From Anaerolineae bacterium (lineage in GTDB: Bacteria; Chloroflexota; Anaerolineae; J102), in assembly GCA_026985975.1 (NCBI GenBank), contig JALSPL010000538.1, positions 1 to 6,627 of the forward strand: a stretch of 6,627 nucleotides of DNA. Reading direction: 5' to 3'. Positions within the stretch are counted from its first letter, which is position 1, and each line of letters starts with the position of its first letter. A program made the translations under genes and the position numbers. This document shows positions 5,653-6,627 of this stretch, one piece after another. The notes below the pieces were generated by a model that saw nothing but the letters and a program-made list of their open reading frames with translations, did no database searches and was not told where the DNA came from.

Positions 5653-5687
5653 CAGTAATCAGTAAGCAGTGTTCAGTCTGCAGTAAG
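5653..5687 (+). repeat. CAGTNNN heptamer array, 5 units, forming the MBOAT leader
   Basis: The units are CAGTAAT, CAGTAAG, CAGTGTT, CAGTCTG and CAGTAAG. On the coding (minus) strand they read as ACTG words ending 3 nt before the MBOAT start codon. The array therefore occupies the place where a ribosome binding site is expected. Confidence 0.85.
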
Positions 5688-5704
5688 CCCCGCCTCATCC
5701 CGGG

Positions 5705-5725
5705 CCTTGGACCTTGGACTTCGGA
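5705..5725 (+). repeat. CCTTGGA-type heptamer array, 3 units
   Basis: CCTTGGA, CCTTGGA and CTTCGGA follow in tandem, 17 bp beyond the CAGTNNN array and just downstream of the microprotein gene. This is a third sequence family with a 7-bp period. Confidence 0.6.
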
Positions 5726-5732
5726 CATGGCG

Positions 5733-5849
5733 CTAAAACCCCTGATAAATCCACTGGGGTGAGGCGCCGGTGGCGGCGATGATGATGGCGATGACCATCA
5801 GCGCCAGGGCCAGAGCGATGAGGTTTTCTTTGGAGAAGAGCTTGTCCAT
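5733..5849 (-). CDS. DltX-like single-pass microprotein with C-terminal acyl-shuttle hexapeptide
   Basis: A 38-residue frame, ATG to TAG, that short-ORF cut-offs would miss. It has a charged N-terminus (MDKLFSKEN), one membrane helix at about residues 10-27 (LIALALALMVIAIIIAAT) and a short tail ending WIYQGF. Lys3 and Lys7 put the N-terminus inside and the tail outside. In the Dlt pathway the microprotein DltX ends in a hexapeptide of the type FIYNEF; its Tyr, fourth from the end, accepts the acyl group from the MBOAT and hands it to the SGNH partner. Here aromatic-Ile-Tyr-X-X-Phe is kept with Tyr35 in the same place, and the gene sits directly before an MBOAT, SGNH, ACP and ligase set. It starts 12 nt after the nucleotidyltransferase gene; only a weak GAG lies 9 nt upstream. 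The rest of its sequence is not recognisably DltX, so homology rests on motif, topology and context. Confidence 0.82.
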   Translation of the reverse strand: MDKLFSKENLIALALALMVIAIIIAATGASPQWIYQGF

Positions 5850-5861
5850 AAATCTAAACGC

Positions 5862-6233
5862 TCACGCCGCCTTTTCGGTCCGCGCGTCCTCGGATAGTCC
5901 CAATTTGACCGATTCCCGTTGGATGTTGCGATAAAACGAAAAGTCTCTCATTCTGCGCCAACGATCAGAGCCAATAACGCGCGGACTGAGCAAGACATCG
6001 TAATCCAACGAGATGCGGGCGGCCTGGCGCAAAATTTCTCGTCTCAGATCGCGGTCTTCCTTTTTGATGATAATCAGCACATCGATATCTGAATCTTCGC
6101 TGCTATCGCCGCGAGATTTCGAGCCGAACAATGCAATGGACTCAATTTGTTCGGGGGCAAGCTGATAGATGGATGCAACCAGCGACTGTAACGCCTGTTG
6201 TTCTGAAGGTGTTAGCGTAGTCGTTTCTGTCAT
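5862..6233 (-). CDS. Nucleotidyltransferase-domain protein (MNT-type, HEPN-associated)
   Basis: This second minimal nucleotidyltransferase has 123 residues and the GS-X10-D-X-D signature: Gly37-Ser38 in LFGSKSRGD, then Asp49 and Asp51 in SDIDVLIII, with a likely third acidic residue Asp79 in LDYDVLLS. Such proteins usually pair with a HEPN protein and modify it or nucleotides. The ATG at 6233 is chosen because AGGA stands 9 nt before it and its ATGA overlaps the TGA of the upstream HEPN frame; ATG 6239 would have only 3 nt of spacing and the TTG at 6257 is less likely. Its HEPN partner looks broken, so this may be an orphan. It differs from the mntA at 1754-2056 in length and sequence, so the two modules are not recent copies. 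It runs into the microprotein gene after 12 nt and could be co-transcribed with it. Confidence 0.85.
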   Translation of the reverse strand: MTETTTLTPSEQQALQSLVASIYQLAPEQIESIALFGSKSRGDSSEDSDIDVLIIIKKEDRDLRREILRQAARISLDYDVLLSPRVIGSDRWRRMRDFSFYRNIQRESVKLGLSEDARTEKAA

Positions 6234-6583
6234 AGCCATTTTTCCTGTTTCAACCATTCCTTTACTGAATCGACAAAGTAACGGGCCTGCTCTAAATCTA
6301 TCTCAGCATCTTTCTTTGAGAGCGCCGAAAGGATTTCGTAATCACTTTCATGACGATCTTCCATGATTTGCCCGTAAACTTCACTTAGCCGGGGAGATGG
6401 CAGACCTGTTTTGACGAAGTATTGACGGAATGCCGATAAAACGCCGCTATGTTTGCTTCGCGCCAGTTTTTTTGTTGCCAGGTAACTGCTAAGGTAGCCC
6501 GCTTGAGCGTCATTTTCGCCTTGAATCGGATACTTTTTAGCCTTAGCGTCAATCGTAAAACGTCAAACGTCATCATTTTGCAT
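6230..6583 (-). pseudogene. HEPN-domain protein remnant with in-frame stop after codon 6
   Basis: A strong start site is intact: AAGGAGG (6591-6597) stands 7 nt before the ATG at 6583. The frame then reads MQNDDV and hits TGA (6563-6565), which lies in a CGTCAAA-type heptamer array. Downstream the same frame stays open for 110 codons to the TGA at 6230-6232 and is clearly HEPN-like: LATKKLARSKHSGVLSAFRQYF, then EDRHESDYEIL and a C-terminal helix QARYFVDSVKEWL. The usual RAYYAMFYA-type helix before LATKK is missing or shortened (only GYLSSY is left). The first in-frame ATG after the stop is far downstream, so a functional product is unlikely. The stop overlaps the start of the nucleotidyltransferase gene (ATGA), the normal layout of an HEPN-MNT pair. 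It might instead be a sequencing artefact, but the missing helix argues for real decay. Confidence 0.7.
6547..6574 (+). repeat. CGTCAAA-type heptamer array inside the HEPN remnant
   Basis: The four units CGTCAAT, CGTAAAA, CGTCAAA and CGTCATC share CGT and a 7-bp period. CGTCAAACGTCA (6561-6572) recurs in inverted orientation as TGACGTTTGACG at 6612-6623, so the remnant's ribosome binding site and start codon lie between two inverted 12-mers 39 nt apart. The array carries the in-frame stop of the HEPN remnant. Confidence 0.7.
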
Positions 6584-6590
6584 TGAAACG

Positions 6591-6597
6591 CCTCCTT
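6591..6597 (-). promoter_or_regulatory. Strong ribosome binding site of the HEPN remnant
   Basis: AAGGAGG on the minus strand, 7 nt before the ATG at 6583, is the best Shine-Dalgarno sequence in the window. Its survival in front of a frame that stops after six codons shows where the original gene began. Confidence 0.7.
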
Positions 6598-6627
6598 GTG
6601 ACAATGCTTCCTGACGTTTGACGCATG

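Noticed and set aside
4318..5658. Long plus-strand open frame (446 codons) opposite the MBOAT gene
   Set aside because: Its Gln/Gly/Arg-rich low-complexity translation mirrors the Leu/Ala-rich membrane protein on the other strand; there is no start signal or domain.
6385..6576. 63-codon minus-strand frame within the HEPN remnant region
   Set aside because: HEPN-like residues lie in the neighbouring frame; this one has a basic, featureless translation and starts inside the heptamer array.

Overview
The window looks like G+C-rich bacterial chromosome, most plausibly from the Chloroflexota (Anaerolineae/Caldilineae-like). This is an inference from codon composition, GGTATAAT-type -10 boxes and intergenic spacers packed with short heptameric repeats; no rRNA or marker gene confirms it.

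The backbone is a minus-strand gene set that reads, in transcription order, as a complete Dlt-like acyl-transfer pathway. It begins with a 38-codon single-pass membrane microprotein ending in the hexapeptide WIYQGF (5849-5733). Next come a DltB-like MBOAT acyltransferase (5649-4183), a DltD-like membrane-anchored SGNH protein split by one frameshift (3915-2763), an acyl carrier protein (2636-2382) and a fatty-acyl-AMP-ligase-like adenylating enzyme (1707-31). By analogy with D-alanylation of teichoic acids, the ligase would activate an acid as acyl-AMP and load it on the carrier protein. The MBOAT would pass the acyl group across the membrane onto the tyrosine of the microprotein's C-terminal hexapeptide, and the SGNH serine would move it to an envelope polymer. 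The ligase resembles FAALs, not DltA, so the cargo is probably not D-alanine. Cargo and acceptor polymer are unknown.

Two nucleotidyltransferase/HEPN toxin-antitoxin-type modules of lower G+C sit against this pathway. An apparently intact mntA-hepT pair (1754-2378, plus strand) lies between the carrier protein and the ligase, so the ligase is physically separated from the rest. A second module (6583-5862, minus strand) directly precedes the microprotein; its nucleotidyltransferase is intact but its HEPN partner has an in-frame stop inside a heptamer array just after the start codon.

The spacers carry several unrelated families of short tandem repeats, four of them with the same 7-bp period: CAGTNNN (16-36, 3925-3966, 5653-5687), GACGATG-like (3981-4008), CCTTGGA-like (5705-5725) and CGTCAAA-like (6547-6574). 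A decamer/inverted-repeat cluster (4036-4139) is also present. The CAGTNNN arrays abut genes so closely that one supplies the stop codon of the ligase and another forms the leader of the MBOAT gene.
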